From contig NZ_QMFY01000002.1 in NCBI RefSeq assembly GCF_003286915.1, positions 248,001 through 312,000 on the forward strand: a DNA stretch of 64,000 bases, written 5' to 3'. This document shows positions 9,540 to 19,304 of the stretch, piece by piece (position 1 is the first letter of the stretch; each line of letters opens with the position of its first letter). The translations under genes and the position numbers were made by a program. The DNA comes from Pseudochryseolinea flava. GTDB lineage: Bacteria; Bacteroidota; Bacteroidia; Cytophagales; Cyclobacteriaceae. The notes beneath the pieces are model-generated. The model had not been told where the DNA came from. It made no database searches and saw only the letters and a list, made by a program, of their open reading frames with translations.

Positions 9540-12062
9540 ATGTATCAGTCAAAAAGAGAATTTTGGTGTATTTTCTTCGTTTTTAGCTTTATTTCGCTGC
9601 AAGCATCGCAACCAGGAGGCTTAAAATTTCATGGCAGTGAACAACCAATAAATCAGCGGACTTCATATAATGTTTTCGGCAACAAGACTGCAGAATTCGC
9701 CGACTATTACGCGATCGAATTTAAGCTATCACTTTATCCCACAACTGAATTCGGGTACATTTTACGTATCAAGAATAAAGAGAGCAATCGCATCTACAAC
9801 TTATTTTACGATGGGCAGGGAGACCGACTCACTTTCAAATTCAACGAAGAAGGTAAGAATAACCTTATCGTGGCAAACCTAAACAGAGAAAAACTCTTAA
9901 ACATGCATTGGTTTAAGATGAAAATTCTGTTCGATCAAAAGGGTGATTCGATAAAACTTACGATCAACGACCAAACATATAGTGTCGGTAATGAGAAGCT
10001 ACCTGAGACTTATTACCCTGTCATTTTGTTTGGAAAAAGTGATCACATCATTGACGTACCATCATTCGCCATTCGAGATCTGTCGATTGGCAATCAGGAA
10101 AAGTATTTCTTTCCACTCAATGAAAGCAAGGGAAACGCTGTGCATGACGCCAGTGGAAATACTTTTGGGGAGGTCTCAAATCCTGAGTGGCTCGTGAACG
10201 ATGCGTACCATTGGCGATACAAAACATCATTTAAATCGCAGTCCGTTGCTGGCGCGAATTACAATCCTGAAAAGAAAGTATTGTATTACTACAATCGCGA
10301 TACATTGTATATCTATGATGTTCGCTCCGGAGAAACTACGTTCAAAATTTTTGATCAGCAGTGTCCCGTGAATCTCACACTCGGCATGAACTTCATCGAT
10401 GCAAAAAAGAATAAACTGTATTCATACGAAACGTACTACGCCCCACCGAAAGACACCTATGAAGGCCCAACGATTGCAAGCTTAGATTTGGAGACCTTCC
10501 AATGGACAGCTGAAAACTATGAACAACTTCCAAGTCCATTACATCACCATGGTTCTTACTTCAATTCCGCGACCAATCAGTTTACGTTATTCGGTGGATT
10601 TGGAAAAATGCGCTACAGCAAAGATTTTTTCACCTACGACATCAGCACGAAGACATGGGATACGCTCTCAGGATTTACGGGAGATTTTTTATCACCACGC
10701 TACTTCTCGTCTGTGGGGTATCTAAAGAAGACTAACTCCATTTACATATTCGGTGGAATGGGTAATGATTCTGGTGAACAAACCGTTGGAAGAAAATACT
10801 ACTACGATCTCTACAAAATAGATCTAAATACAAAGAACGTTACGAAGTTGTGGGAGATTCCGTGGGAACAAGACAACATGGTACCTGTTCGGGGAATGGT
10901 AATACTCGATGATTCATGCTTCTACACCCTGTGTTATCCAGAACACTTTTCAGAATCGCTTCTCAAGTTATACCGCTTTTCGTTGAAAGATGGTCAGTAT
11001 GATATTTTAGGTGATTCAATTCCTATCCATTCTGACAAGATCACTACGAATGCAAATCTATACTATGACAGCACGCTCAATAACCTCTTTGCTGTTGTAC
11101 AGGAATTTGATAACGACATCTCCTCCGATCTAAAAGTCTATTCATTAGCCTTCCCTCCGCTTACGGTTGAAGAATTAGCGACCTATTCAAAAGACAAAAC
11201 CAGTTACGCTGCATTTGTGATCTTACTTTCTTTTTCTTTGGCTATTGGCATCGGCTATTTAATTTACAGAAAGAAGAAAACGGGCACTGCATCGCCGGAA
11301 GACACTTCAAAACAAGAGTACGTGCCGAACGCTAAGGCGGAAGTCGCGATGCGCGCGAATGCTATTTATCTTTTCGGTGAATTCACAGTGCGCGACCGAA
11401 ACAACAAAAACATCACGTACATGTTCAGTGCGCAGCTGAAACAAATTTTCTGTCTGATCCTACAATACACCACCACAGAAGGCGGTATAGCATCTCAACG
11501 TCTTAGTAACATCTTGTGGCCCGACAAGGCTGCCGATAAAGTCAAAAACTCCCGCGGTGTTACAATCAACCATTTACGCAAGGCATTGAGTGAACTCGAC
11601 GGTATAGAGCTCGTGTATGACAAAGGATACTTTAAGATTGAGCAAAGTGATGCATTCTATTGTGACTACGAGAGATGCATGTTCATCATTTCCACCAATG
11701 ACATCGAAAAACACCGGGATGAGCTGATCGAAATACTTTCGCGTGGAAAATTCTTACAACTCTCCGACCACCCGCTATACGATTCACTTAAAGAAGAGTT
11801 AGAAAAGAAATTAGAACCGGTACTGCTCTTAGAAATGGAGAAAAGTTTCAACGCTGAACTCTATCCTACGACGATTGTATTTGCAGAAGCCATTTCAAAC
11901 ATCGACCCGCTCAATGACACAGCGCTGACCTTTCAAATTAAAGCGATGCAGCGATTAAAAATGACTGACGAAGCGCGGATCAGATATCAAACTTTCATTA
12001 TTGAGTACAAAAAAATAATGGGGACTGATTATCCCCATCCTTATAAAAATATTATTGGCTAG
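9540..12062 (+). CDS. Transmembrane one-component regulator: LamG-like, Kelch, winged-helix and TPR domains
   Basis: About 840 residues. A signal peptide (CIFFVFSFISLQAS) is followed by a concanavalin/LamG-like sandwich (about 30-215), then Kelch-type repeats (about 240-540: FTLFGGFGKMRYSKDFFTYD, YIFGGMGNDSG). A single membrane helix lies at about 557-577, followed by RKKK. The cytoplasmic part has a winged-helix domain (about 603-703: IYLFGEFTVRDRNNKNI, LSNILWPDKAADKVKNSRGV, INHLRKALSELDGIELVYDKG) like OmpR/SARP DNA-binding domains, then a helical TPR/BTAD-like tail. It therefore looks like a surface sensor wired directly to DNA binding. The ATG at 9540 gives a normal signal peptide; 9498 and a TTG at 9459 are alternatives. 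It converges on the mannan PUL. Confidence 0.82.
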   Translation: MYQSKREFWCIFFVFSFISLQASQPGGLKFHGSEQPINQRTSYNVFGNKTAEFADYYAIEFKLSLYPTTEFGYILRIKNKESNRIYNLFYDGQGDRLTFKFNEEGKNNLIVANLNREKLLNMHWFKMKILFDQKGDSIKLTINDQTYSVGNEKLPETYYPVILFGKSDHIIDVPSFAIRDLSIGNQEKYFFPLNESKGNAVHDASGNTFGEVSNPEWLVNDAYHWRYKTSFKSQSVAGANYNPEKKVLYYYNRDTLYIYDVRSGETTFKIFDQQCPVNLTLGMNFIDAKKNKLYSYETYYAPPKDTYEGPTIASLDLETFQWTAENYEQLPSPLHHHGSYFNSATNQFTLFGGFGKMRYSKDFFTYDISTKTWDTLSGFTGDFLSPRYFSSVGYLKKTNSIYIFGGMGNDSGEQTVGRKYYYDLYKIDLNTKNVTKLWEIPWEQDNMVPVRGMVILDDSCFYTLCYPEHFSESLLKLYRFSLKDGQYDILGDSIPIHSDKITTNANLYYDSTLNNLFAVVQEFDNDISSDLKVYSLAFPPLTVEELATYSKDKTSYAAFVILLSFSLAIGIGYLIYRKKKTGTASPEDTSKQEYVPNAKAEVAMRANAIYLFGEFTVRDRNNKNITYMFSAQLKQIFCLILQYTTTEGGIASQRLSNILWPDKAADKVKNSRGVTINHLRKALSELDGIELVYDKGYFKIEQSDAFYCDYERCMFIISTNDIEKHRDELIEILSRGKFLQLSDHPLYDSLKEELEKKLEPVLLLEMEKSFNAELYPTTIVFAEAISNIDPLNDTALTFQIKAMQRLKMTDEARIRYQTFIIEYKKIMGTDYPHPYKNIIG

Positions 12063-12102
12063 ATCATCATCTCCATTTCAAATCGAGAAGGGAGATGATG
12101 AT
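12063..12102. terminator. Hairpin between convergent genes (possible bidirectional terminator)
   Basis: Perfect 12-bp inverted repeat ATCATCATCTCC / GGAGATGATGAT (12063-12074 and 12091-12102) with a 16-base loop. It begins at the base after the regulator stop codon and ends 8 bp before the PUL's last gene. No U run on either side, so it may be a roadblock or 3'-end stabiliser rather than an efficient terminator. Confidence 0.6.
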
Positions 12103-12110
12103 GGTTAACG

Positions 12111-14615
12111 CTATTCTAACATCTTAATGTAGTATCCACCAACAACAGATCGCGCTTGAAATCCGACTTGCGTAGCGTCTGGTGTTTCATACCAGTCGCC
12201 CATAGGTACGCGATCCGGGGTTTCAGTAACATAACCGTAAAGCGGATCAATGAACTTTTTGAAAGTAGTTGAATCATTCGCCAAGGTTGCTGTCCAAATA
12301 ATCCAATCTGACTTCGTATACGTTCTACGGTTGTCTAACGGCAAACCATACTTATTCTGTTTGGTCAAGTAGTAGGCAATTTCTTTCTGCGTTACTTCTT
12401 TTGGGAAGATATCAAGTTTCAAAAGTTTATCCCAAACAAGGTTATACTTCTGGCTCCATGTTCCTGTTTGATCGAAAGTCAACTTGAAGTGATCGCCATC
12501 ATCCGCCATCTTGATCCACTCTTGCGCCATTTGTTTCGCTTGCGACGTATACTTTTCAGCGATGTCTTTTTTACCAAGCATTTCTGCAAGCTTACCATAA
12601 CCGGCAATTCCCATAATAGCCTTTGCCGAGAGGTTCACATTGTGCGCAAAGTGTCCAGCGAAGTCATCTGTGCAAAGTTGGTTTTCGGGATCAAGTCCAT
12701 TTTCAAGAAGATAGTTTGCCCATGTCGTCAACGCGTCCCAATGTTTTTCAGCATACTTAGCATTACCTTCAACATTGGCAATCGCTGTTGTCAGGATCAG
12801 CATATTTCCACATTCCTCTACTGGCATATCACCACCATATGTTTGACCATTAGCAAGTGGATATGTTCCTACATCATGAGCTGCAAATGGTTTTGTCCAC
12901 TTTCCGCTTTCGGTGTAATAAAAGATGGGATTCAACATGCCCTTTAATAATTCAGGATTATACTTAAGGAAGAGCGGTGCCGATGGATAAGTGACATCAA
13001 CGGTACCAATTGAGCCATTGCTGAAATTCTCCTTTGACAGGAACAATGTATTGCCTTGCGGATCCTTCACGAGTTTGTGCGCGGCAATCGCCTGACGATA
13101 CGCCAACAAGCAAAGACGCGCGTAGTTCTCTCCGCCAGCACTGAGCGCTTCTTGATAGATTTTACTATCGAGTGCATCACAACGTTCGATAATCTTCTCA
13201 TAGTCCGCAGCCGCAGAAGTCAACGCATTATCAAAACTCACTTGACCATCTTTTGTCCACCACGCTTTTAAATTCTTTCCGAAATATTGAATGGACTCAA
13301 CATCATTATACGCTAACATCACATACCCCTTCGCTGGTGTTGACGATACTTTATGAAGATTATCGGTGTACGCAAGCACAGGCATTGCGTTAGACATCAC
13401 GGCTGTGATCTCTTTATCCGAAGATGTTACCGATCCGCCTTCCACAAAAGATTTCTTCATTGCTGAGAAATCGCCAATAGCCACCGCGTTGTTTTCAGAC
13501 GATGTTGCCGCCAAATAGAAATGCCCCCAATCAATACGCACGTTATCGCCCTTCTTTTGTAAAACCGGCTGTTCTGTAGTTCCTGCTTTCGCAAAGTTGA
13601 CGTTATCGCTTTTACCCGTCGTCAATTCTACTTCCTGGTTTAATTCATTGACAGCCCACTCAGGTGTAGCGTCGAAATAAACTTCAACATCATGTGACTG
13701 ACCATCTTTCGACACAACTTCATAGCTCACGTAATTCACAGGGCGTGAAAGTAAATCTAAGTCGTCCATAAGCAGTGGCGACGCAAATTCGACATGTAGA
13801 TCTACTGGCCCACACGTGAAATCATATTTTGTTTGCGTCGCTGTAATCTTAGCACTTTTCTGAACCGCTGCTTGCGCAAATACAGGCTTGATGTCGCTAT
13901 CCTTAAAAATACCAAAGTCAACATAAGCTAATCCACCGCGATCAAGACAATGTGCGGCAATCACATTTTGGCCATCGGACTTCAACAGACTTTTATCCAA
14001 CTTCAATGTTACATTCGTCTTCGCACGGTTACCGGTGTTAACGATCTGCATTCCATTCAGGTACAATTCGAAATCGTCGTCGTGTGAATAAATCAGATAT
14101 AGATCGCCTTCATTGTTAATGGTTGGCATCGTAAACGTACGGCGTACCCAAATCTCCTTGGTTGTCCAGGGCGTTTTAGTCTCTCCTGTATTCGGTGTGC
14201 CAAATGCAGCTTTGCTAGTTTTCCAAGACGCATCGTTGAATTCCGACTTCTCCCACCCCTTTGATGGCTGTTGTGTTACAAACTTCCCGTCCCAGGCTTC
14301 GTACTTCGCATTCGGCAACACTGGCTGCAACGGGATCTCTTCCTTTCCAAGAAAGCGATACGTTTTACCGTCAACACGAATAGCGCCGATCAAAGAATGG
14401 TTCTTTCCCGTCCAGTGTTTTACGGGAGAGTCGAACAGTTGATCTGATGTAGACCACGCGCTTGTATAGGGGTCTATAGTAATGAGCGGAAACGCAGGAG
14501 CGCGAAACGCAACGCCAGCCTCTTCTGTGCTTTTTCTCTCTTGTTGAGTACAAGAACCAAGAACGATTCCCACTACTACAAGTGACAATATTTTATTAAA
14601 GGATTTTGTGAACAT
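12111..14615 (-). CDS. DUF4965/DUF5127/DUF1793 (glutaminase A-like) lipoprotein
   Basis: About 834 residues from the ATG at 14615 (14633 is an alternative). The lipoprotein signal is SLVVVGIVLGSC. Then come a DUF4964/5127-like N-terminal beta region (FPLITIDPYTSAWSTSDQLFD, KHWTGKNHSLIGAIRVDGKTYRF), a jelly-roll-like insertion near 100-190, and the helical DUF4965/DUF1793 barrel (LCLLAYRQAIAAHKL, DVTYPSAPLFLKYNPELLKGML, TYPLANGQTYGGDMPVEECGNML, WDKLLKLDIFP, DNRRTYTKSDWIIW). Fungal relatives are called glutaminase A, but the helical toroid resembles glycoside hydrolases. In this PUL a glycan role is equally plausible. It lies 30 bp after the GH92 stop and is the last gene of the operon. Confidence 0.85.
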   Translation of the reverse strand: MFTKSFNKILSLVVVGIVLGSCTQQERKSTEEAGVAFRAPAFPLITIDPYTSAWSTSDQLFDSPVKHWTGKNHSLIGAIRVDGKTYRFLGKEEIPLQPVLPNAKYEAWDGKFVTQQPSKGWEKSEFNDASWKTSKAAFGTPNTGETKTPWTTKEIWVRRTFTMPTINNEGDLYLIYSHDDDFELYLNGMQIVNTGNRAKTNVTLKLDKSLLKSDGQNVIAAHCLDRGGLAYVDFGIFKDSDIKPVFAQAAVQKSAKITATQTKYDFTCGPVDLHVEFASPLLMDDLDLLSRPVNYVSYEVVSKDGQSHDVEVYFDATPEWAVNELNQEVELTTGKSDNVNFAKAGTTEQPVLQKKGDNVRIDWGHFYLAATSSENNAVAIGDFSAMKKSFVEGGSVTSSDKEITAVMSNAMPVLAYTDNLHKVSSTPAKGYVMLAYNDVESIQYFGKNLKAWWTKDGQVSFDNALTSAAADYEKIIERCDALDSKIYQEALSAGGENYARLCLLAYRQAIAAHKLVKDPQGNTLFLSKENFSNGSIGTVDVTYPSAPLFLKYNPELLKGMLNPIFYYTESGKWTKPFAAHDVGTYPLANGQTYGGDMPVEECGNMLILTTAIANVEGNAKYAEKHWDALTTWANYLLENGLDPENQLCTDDFAGHFAHNVNLSAKAIMGIAGYGKLAEMLGKKDIAEKYTSQAKQMAQEWIKMADDGDHFKLTFDQTGTWSQKYNLVWDKLLKLDIFPKEVTQKEIAYYLTKQNKYGLPLDNRRTYTKSDWIIWTATLANDSTTFKKFIDPLYGYVTETPDRVPMGDWYETPDATQVGFQARSVVGGYYIKMLE

Positions 14616-14645
14616 ATTATTAACGCTTAACATTTTTTGTTACCA

Positions 14646-16931
14646 CTATTTTTCGTTCGAGAAAGAATACGGAAAGTCACTCTTCTCTATACCCCGTTTC
14701 TTATTTGGTACGGCACTCATCTTGAATTCAATTTTCGCACCTTTCATCAAATCATCGTGCGTTAAATAGTTTTTAGAATAAGGCTTTCCATTTACTTTCA
14801 TCTCAGCAACGTAACGATTTTCTTTCGCATTATTTGCCGCGTTGATCGTGATTTCTTTTCCATTATCAAGTTTGATCTTTACAGACTTGAATAACGGAGA
14901 TCCCAAGATATACTCATTGCTACCCGGACACAATGGATAAAAACCGAGCGCAGAGAAAACATACCACGCTGAAGTTTGGCCATTGTCTTCGTCACCGCAA
15001 TATCCATCTGGCGTTGGCGCATAAAGTTTATCGACAATTTCGCGTGACCAATATTGCGCCTTCCACGGTTCGCCTGCGTAGTTGTATAAGTAAACCATGT
15101 GCTGAATCGGTTGATTACCATGCGCATATTGCCCCATATCCATTACCTGCATTTCACGCATTTCATGAATCATTGAACGACTCTTCATTCCTTCCGCGCC
15201 AGGAATTATAAACACAGAGTCTAGCATGTTTACAAATTGCTTTTGACCGCCCATCAATTGAATTAGTCCCGCGGGATCGTGAAAGACAGACCACGAATAG
15301 TGCCAGCTGTTACCTTCCGTAAAATCACGTCCCCAATCGGTTGGACTGAAAGCATTCGAATATGATCCTTGGCTAGATCTTCCGGCCATGAGCTTGCGTG
15401 GAGCATTATACAAATTCTTATAATTCATGGCGCGCTCCGCATAGATTGCTATTTCTTCCTGCGGCTTGTTCAATGCTTTACCCAATCGATAGATCGTCCA
15501 ATCATCGTAAGCATACTCCAACGTACGCGCAACGTTTTGATCTACTTCAACATCATTCGGGATATAGCCATGCTTGTTGTAATATTCGAATCCTTTTCTA
15601 CCCGATGCTGACACTTTCGGGTGCACACTGTTTGCTCCATGCTTGAGCGCCTCCCACAACGTTTCAATATCATACCCGCGCAAGCCTTTCAAATAAGCAT
15701 CAGCTACAACCGATGCTGAGTTGTTTCCGACCATGATATCACGGTGCCCTGGACTTGCCCACTCTGGTAGAAAGCCACTCTCTTTGTACGCATTCGCGAG
15801 GCCTTCCTGCATTTTTGTATTCTCCGCTGGGTAGAGAAAATTTAAGAATGGAAAGAGGCTGCGGAAAGTATCCCAAAAACCAGTATCCGTAAACATATGG
15901 CCGGGCAACACGTTTCCATTATAAGGACTATAATGAACGACATTCCCCTTCGCATCTATCTCTGAAAAATTCCGCGGAAACAAAACCGATCTATAAAAAC
16001 AAGAATAGAAAGTTCTCAGGTTATCAATATTATCATCCTCGACTTTGATTTTTCCAAGAACATCGTTCCACCGTTGCCTTCCTTTATTCACAACTTTATT
16101 GAAGTCAGCATCACCAAGTTCCTTTAAATTACGCAAAGCTTGTTCTTCGCTAATGAAAGACGACGCTACGCGTGCATGCACTTGCTCGTTGTTAGTCGTA
16201 TGAAAGCCAATGATCGCGCCCGCGTGGTTTCCAGAAAATTCTTTCTCGCCGTCTACAATCTTTCCATCCTTCACAATAGAAAAACTTGCAAACGGTTTAT
16301 CGAATACAATCACGAAATAGTTTTTAAAATTTGAAGGAACGCCGCCACTATTACGGGTTGTATACCCTACGATCTTCTTTTCTTCCGGGATTACCTTCAC
16401 AAAAGATCCTCTATCAAATGCATCTGTCACGATGAATGCGTCCTTGCTTTCAGGAAAGGTAAAGCGAAACATAGCAGCGCGTTCTGTCGGTGTGATCTCC
16501 GTTGTTACATCGTGATCGGCCAAATGAACGCTGTAGTAGTATGGTTTTGCAACTTCCGCTTTATGTGAAAACCAACTTGCGCGTTCGTTCTCGTCAAATA
16601 CAGCTTTGCCCGTGATTGGCATAATCGAGAATTGACCGTAGTCATTCATCCAAGGACTAGGCTGATGGGTTTGTTTAAATCCCCTGATCTTATCCGCGGT
16701 GTAGGTATACATCCAACCATCACCCATCTTTCCAGTTTGAGGTGACCAAAAATTCATACCCCATGGAAGTGCTATCGCGGGATATGTATTTCCTGTCGAA
16801 AGCTCATACTTAGAATTCGTCCCTACCAATGTGCTTACATAGCCAACAGGATCAGAAACCTGCGCGTGCACGTTCAGCATCAGAACCCACAAAAAAAACG
16901 TCGATGCTAATAATCCAATTTTCCTCTTCAT
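14646..16931 (-). CDS. GH92 family alpha-mannosidase
   Basis: 761 residues with a Sec signal peptide (LLASTFFLWVLMLNVHA). The whole GH92 fold is present: the N-terminal sandwich (VGTNSKYELSTGNTYPAIALPWGMNFWSPQTG) and the barrel with FWDTFRSLFPFLNFLYP, GFLPEWASPGHRDIMVGNNSASV, EGNSWHYSWSVFHDPAGLI and the C-terminal motif GYCGDEDNGQTSAWYVFSALG (about 645). GH92 enzymes are calcium-dependent inverting exo-alpha-mannosidases acting on alpha-1,2/1,3/1,4/1,6 linkages. The enzyme likely trims oligosaccharides in the periplasm after GH76 cleavage at the surface. It lies between the unassigned enzyme (37 bp) and the DUF4965 gene (30 bp), so is co-transcribed with them. Confidence 0.92.
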   Translation of the reverse strand: MKRKIGLLASTFFLWVLMLNVHAQVSDPVGYVSTLVGTNSKYELSTGNTYPAIALPWGMNFWSPQTGKMGDGWMYTYTADKIRGFKQTHQPSPWMNDYGQFSIMPITGKAVFDENERASWFSHKAEVAKPYYYSVHLADHDVTTEITPTERAAMFRFTFPESKDAFIVTDAFDRGSFVKVIPEEKKIVGYTTRNSGGVPSNFKNYFVIVFDKPFASFSIVKDGKIVDGEKEFSGNHAGAIIGFHTTNNEQVHARVASSFISEEQALRNLKELGDADFNKVVNKGRQRWNDVLGKIKVEDDNIDNLRTFYSCFYRSVLFPRNFSEIDAKGNVVHYSPYNGNVLPGHMFTDTGFWDTFRSLFPFLNFLYPAENTKMQEGLANAYKESGFLPEWASPGHRDIMVGNNSASVVADAYLKGLRGYDIETLWEALKHGANSVHPKVSASGRKGFEYYNKHGYIPNDVEVDQNVARTLEYAYDDWTIYRLGKALNKPQEEIAIYAERAMNYKNLYNAPRKLMAGRSSQGSYSNAFSPTDWGRDFTEGNSWHYSWSVFHDPAGLIQLMGGQKQFVNMLDSVFIIPGAEGMKSRSMIHEMREMQVMDMGQYAHGNQPIQHMVYLYNYAGEPWKAQYWSREIVDKLYAPTPDGYCGDEDNGQTSAWYVFSALGFYPLCPGSNEYILGSPLFKSVKIKLDNGKEITINAANNAKENRYVAEMKVNGKPYSKNYLTHDDLMKGAKIEFKMSAVPNKKRGIEKSDFPYSFSNEK

Positions 16932-16968
16932 TGTTCTTACTAATTTATTTCTATATCAATTCAAGTCT

Positions 16969-19149
16969 TTACCAGGTCAACTTTACAGTCACGCCATCCG
17001 GATCGTTCTCAAAACTTAGGAAGCAAGTTTTACTTGCTGCATCCCAAGATGTTTTCGTATCGATCATGTTTCCATGACCATTAACAACTTCAATTTTATT
17101 GGGTTTCGCCGGCATGTACACGCGCATAACATTCAGCGTATTTCGCGGACTCTTTACCACAAAAGCATACGTGTTTTTTGAAACCTTCTCTTCATAAACG
17201 CGTGATGCCGAGACGAGCACTTGTGGCGTCTTTACATTTTCTATGCGACCAATGTTATATAAAAACGCTTGTTCTCCTGGGTTCACTTTCTTTGTATCGA
17301 GTACAGGTATTTCCGGATCAAAAAGATCAATCAATTTTCCATCTAGCGTGTATGTACTTTGATCTGGGTTCTCATCGACAACGGAAATTATTTCATACGG
17401 TCCCCGCGTCAGCGTAAAGTGATTTTTAAACGTAAGCACACCACCTTGCTCCTCATAAAGCTTCTTCACCGTATTGATGTAAGCATGATCGCGATTTTGC
17501 GCAAGGACGAATTCTTTTGGATCGCTTCGGATGATACAAACCTTCCCTGCACCGATCTTATATTCGCCCTCAGAAAATGGTGCTTTCACACCAAGCTTCA
17601 AAAACAGATGTTCCGAAGGGGCATTAAATTTCTCCTCACCTGTATTCCACCACTCTTGCACGCGCTGAAACGCATCGTCATCTTTTCCACAGTATACCAA
17701 AACGCCACCTTTCTTCACCCACGCAGCAAGGAAATCGTGCGCCAACTTATCCATTGGCTTCATATTCGAATAAGACATCACCAATACCTTCACATCTTTC
17801 AATGTATTCTGAAAAGAAACATTCTCGATGTGAACTGTTTTTACAGGCACACCGCGTTTGATAAAAGGAAATGCTTGTCCATAGAAATTTGATAGCTGCG
17901 GATCATCGTATCCTTGGTGGGTAGGGAAACGCTGAAACATGAGCGTATTCGACATTAACACCCCAATACCATGCGCACCGCTCACTTTATTTTCAGAACG
18001 CGGCATCGTGTTCAACGCGTTGACCATGACTTGCATCTGCGTTGAGTAGAATCTCGGGATGCGCTCTTTTTTTTCGTCGTTTGCACGCGTACGATAAAGT
18101 CCTTCGTAGATGCGATCGGGCCAAGGCATTACTTCATAGTCGGCGATCATTGGATACAACAGTTGCGCTGTAAAAGTCGCCTGATAATTTCTTTTGTAAT
18201 CAGCCCAATCACGTGGCCAATCTTCAATCGGATCCGTAAGAAAAAACATTTTCCTACCCGTCGGTGCTGTCATTGATTCCATCGAACCATATTCCAGAAA
18301 TGCCGTTTCGAATACGCGTTCTTTCTTATTGCCATCAAAATAATTCGGTTCGCGCGATGTTCCTGTCCACACCTGTGCGATGTATCCATCAACACAAGGC
18401 AAAGACGCTAAACTTGCTTCTGGACTTACAATCATCCATTGCGCGTAATTCACAAGAGAATGCGTTGGCACATAGCAACGTATATTCATGCCTTTACTTT
18501 TGCCGTATGTTTTTGCAAAAGTGAAACACTCGTTCAGGGCACGATAGTAGAGATGGTACTTTAACTTGCTAGACAAATATGTATTCTCAGCGGATTCGTG
18601 CTGCGGTCTCCAATCGAAACCATAGTAGGAATTCCATTCTCTTTTGAATGCTTCGCTGTAACCAGCCCTAGCCCAGAATTCCGGTTCTTCCAAATAAATT
18701 GCATCGATACCTGCATCGATTACGCGTTTTATAATTTTCTCCTTCATGTACGCGATGAAGTTCATCGAAGGCACGATGTACGGAACCATATGCCCATGCC
18801 ACAGCGTGTCGCCCTTTTGTGTTACTTGCCCTTCATCGAGGTGCATTTTACCATCCCACTTTCCTGTGAAGTAATCTTGATATCCTCCCCATGCTATGCC
18901 GGTCATGAAATGCGTTGTATAACCACGGTCACGCCAACTTTTAACGCGCTGTTCAAACGTCATGGTACCGCGATCTTCCACGCCATAAACAATCGCGACA
19001 TCGGCCCGCACATCTGTTACTGGTTTCCATGGACCTGCGGTTTGAAAGGTCGTTTTTTCTGCTGCCACATTTTTAGCCTTTTCAACCTTTTGCTGTGCCA
19101 ACGCCTCACAACACAGTAGCGTCAACATCGCTATACACAGTTTCTGCAT
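16969..19149 (-). CDS. Unassigned secreted enzyme, TIM-barrel-like, in mannan PUL
   Basis: About 726 residues with a signal peptide (LCIAMLTLLCCEALAQ). No family was recognised with certainty. The N-terminal half reads like a (beta/alpha)8 glycosidase: WRDRGYTTHFMTGIAWGGYQ, AGIDAIYLEEPEFWARAGY (acidic cluster at about 155), then WMIVSPEASLASLPCVDGYI and RKMFFLTDPIEDWPRDWADY. The middle has a GATase-like Rossmann stretch (VLVMSYSNMKPMDKLAHDFL, GGVLVYCGKDDDAFQ), the layout of GH42-type enzymes. A beta-sandwich ends the protein. ATG at 19149 or 19173 both give a signal peptide. It follows a terminator-like hairpin after the DUF3823 gene and leads the GH92 gene. Confidence 0.6.
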   Translation of the reverse strand: MQKLCIAMLTLLCCEALAQQKVEKAKNVAAEKTTFQTAGPWKPVTDVRADVAIVYGVEDRGTMTFEQRVKSWRDRGYTTHFMTGIAWGGYQDYFTGKWDGKMHLDEGQVTQKGDTLWHGHMVPYIVPSMNFIAYMKEKIIKRVIDAGIDAIYLEEPEFWARAGYSEAFKREWNSYYGFDWRPQHESAENTYLSSKLKYHLYYRALNECFTFAKTYGKSKGMNIRCYVPTHSLVNYAQWMIVSPEASLASLPCVDGYIAQVWTGTSREPNYFDGNKKERVFETAFLEYGSMESMTAPTGRKMFFLTDPIEDWPRDWADYKRNYQATFTAQLLYPMIADYEVMPWPDRIYEGLYRTRANDEKKERIPRFYSTQMQVMVNALNTMPRSENKVSGAHGIGVLMSNTLMFQRFPTHQGYDDPQLSNFYGQAFPFIKRGVPVKTVHIENVSFQNTLKDVKVLVMSYSNMKPMDKLAHDFLAAWVKKGGVLVYCGKDDDAFQRVQEWWNTGEEKFNAPSEHLFLKLGVKAPFSEGEYKIGAGKVCIIRSDPKEFVLAQNRDHAYINTVKKLYEEQGGVLTFKNHFTLTRGPYEIISVVDENPDQSTYTLDGKLIDLFDPEIPVLDTKKVNPGEQAFLYNIGRIENVKTPQVLVSASRVYEEKVSKNTYAFVVKSPRNTLNVMRVYMPAKPNKIEVVNGHGNMIDTKTSWDAASKTCFLSFENDPDGVTVKLTW

Positions 19150-19240
19150 TCGAATCAATATTGTTTTTAACAAGCGCCTTTACATGTTGCATCACAAGTA
19201 TGCAACGGTTGGCCTACACTAAATTTGATACTGCCTAAAT

Positions 19241-19281
19241 AAAAAAAGGAAAGGCTTAAAGCCGTCTCCGAAGAAACGACT
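19241..19281 (-). terminator. Intra-PUL terminator/attenuator hairpin
   Basis: In the minus-strand RNA, a 9-bp stem (with G-U pairs) from 19281-19273 and 19268-19260 closes a UUCG tetraloop. After a 12-base spacer comes a run of seven U (19247-19241). It lies 24 bp after the DUF3823 stop and would reduce transcription of the three downstream enzyme genes. Confidence 0.6.
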
Positions 19282-19304
19282 CTAAACCCAACCTGTAATG
19301 ATTT

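Noticed and set aside
12468-12947. Plus-strand open frame opposite DUF4965
   Set aside because: Shadow of a recognised family protein.
17359-17892. Plus-strand open frame opposite the unassigned PUL enzyme
   Set aside because: No domain or sensible composition; shadow of the minus-strand gene.
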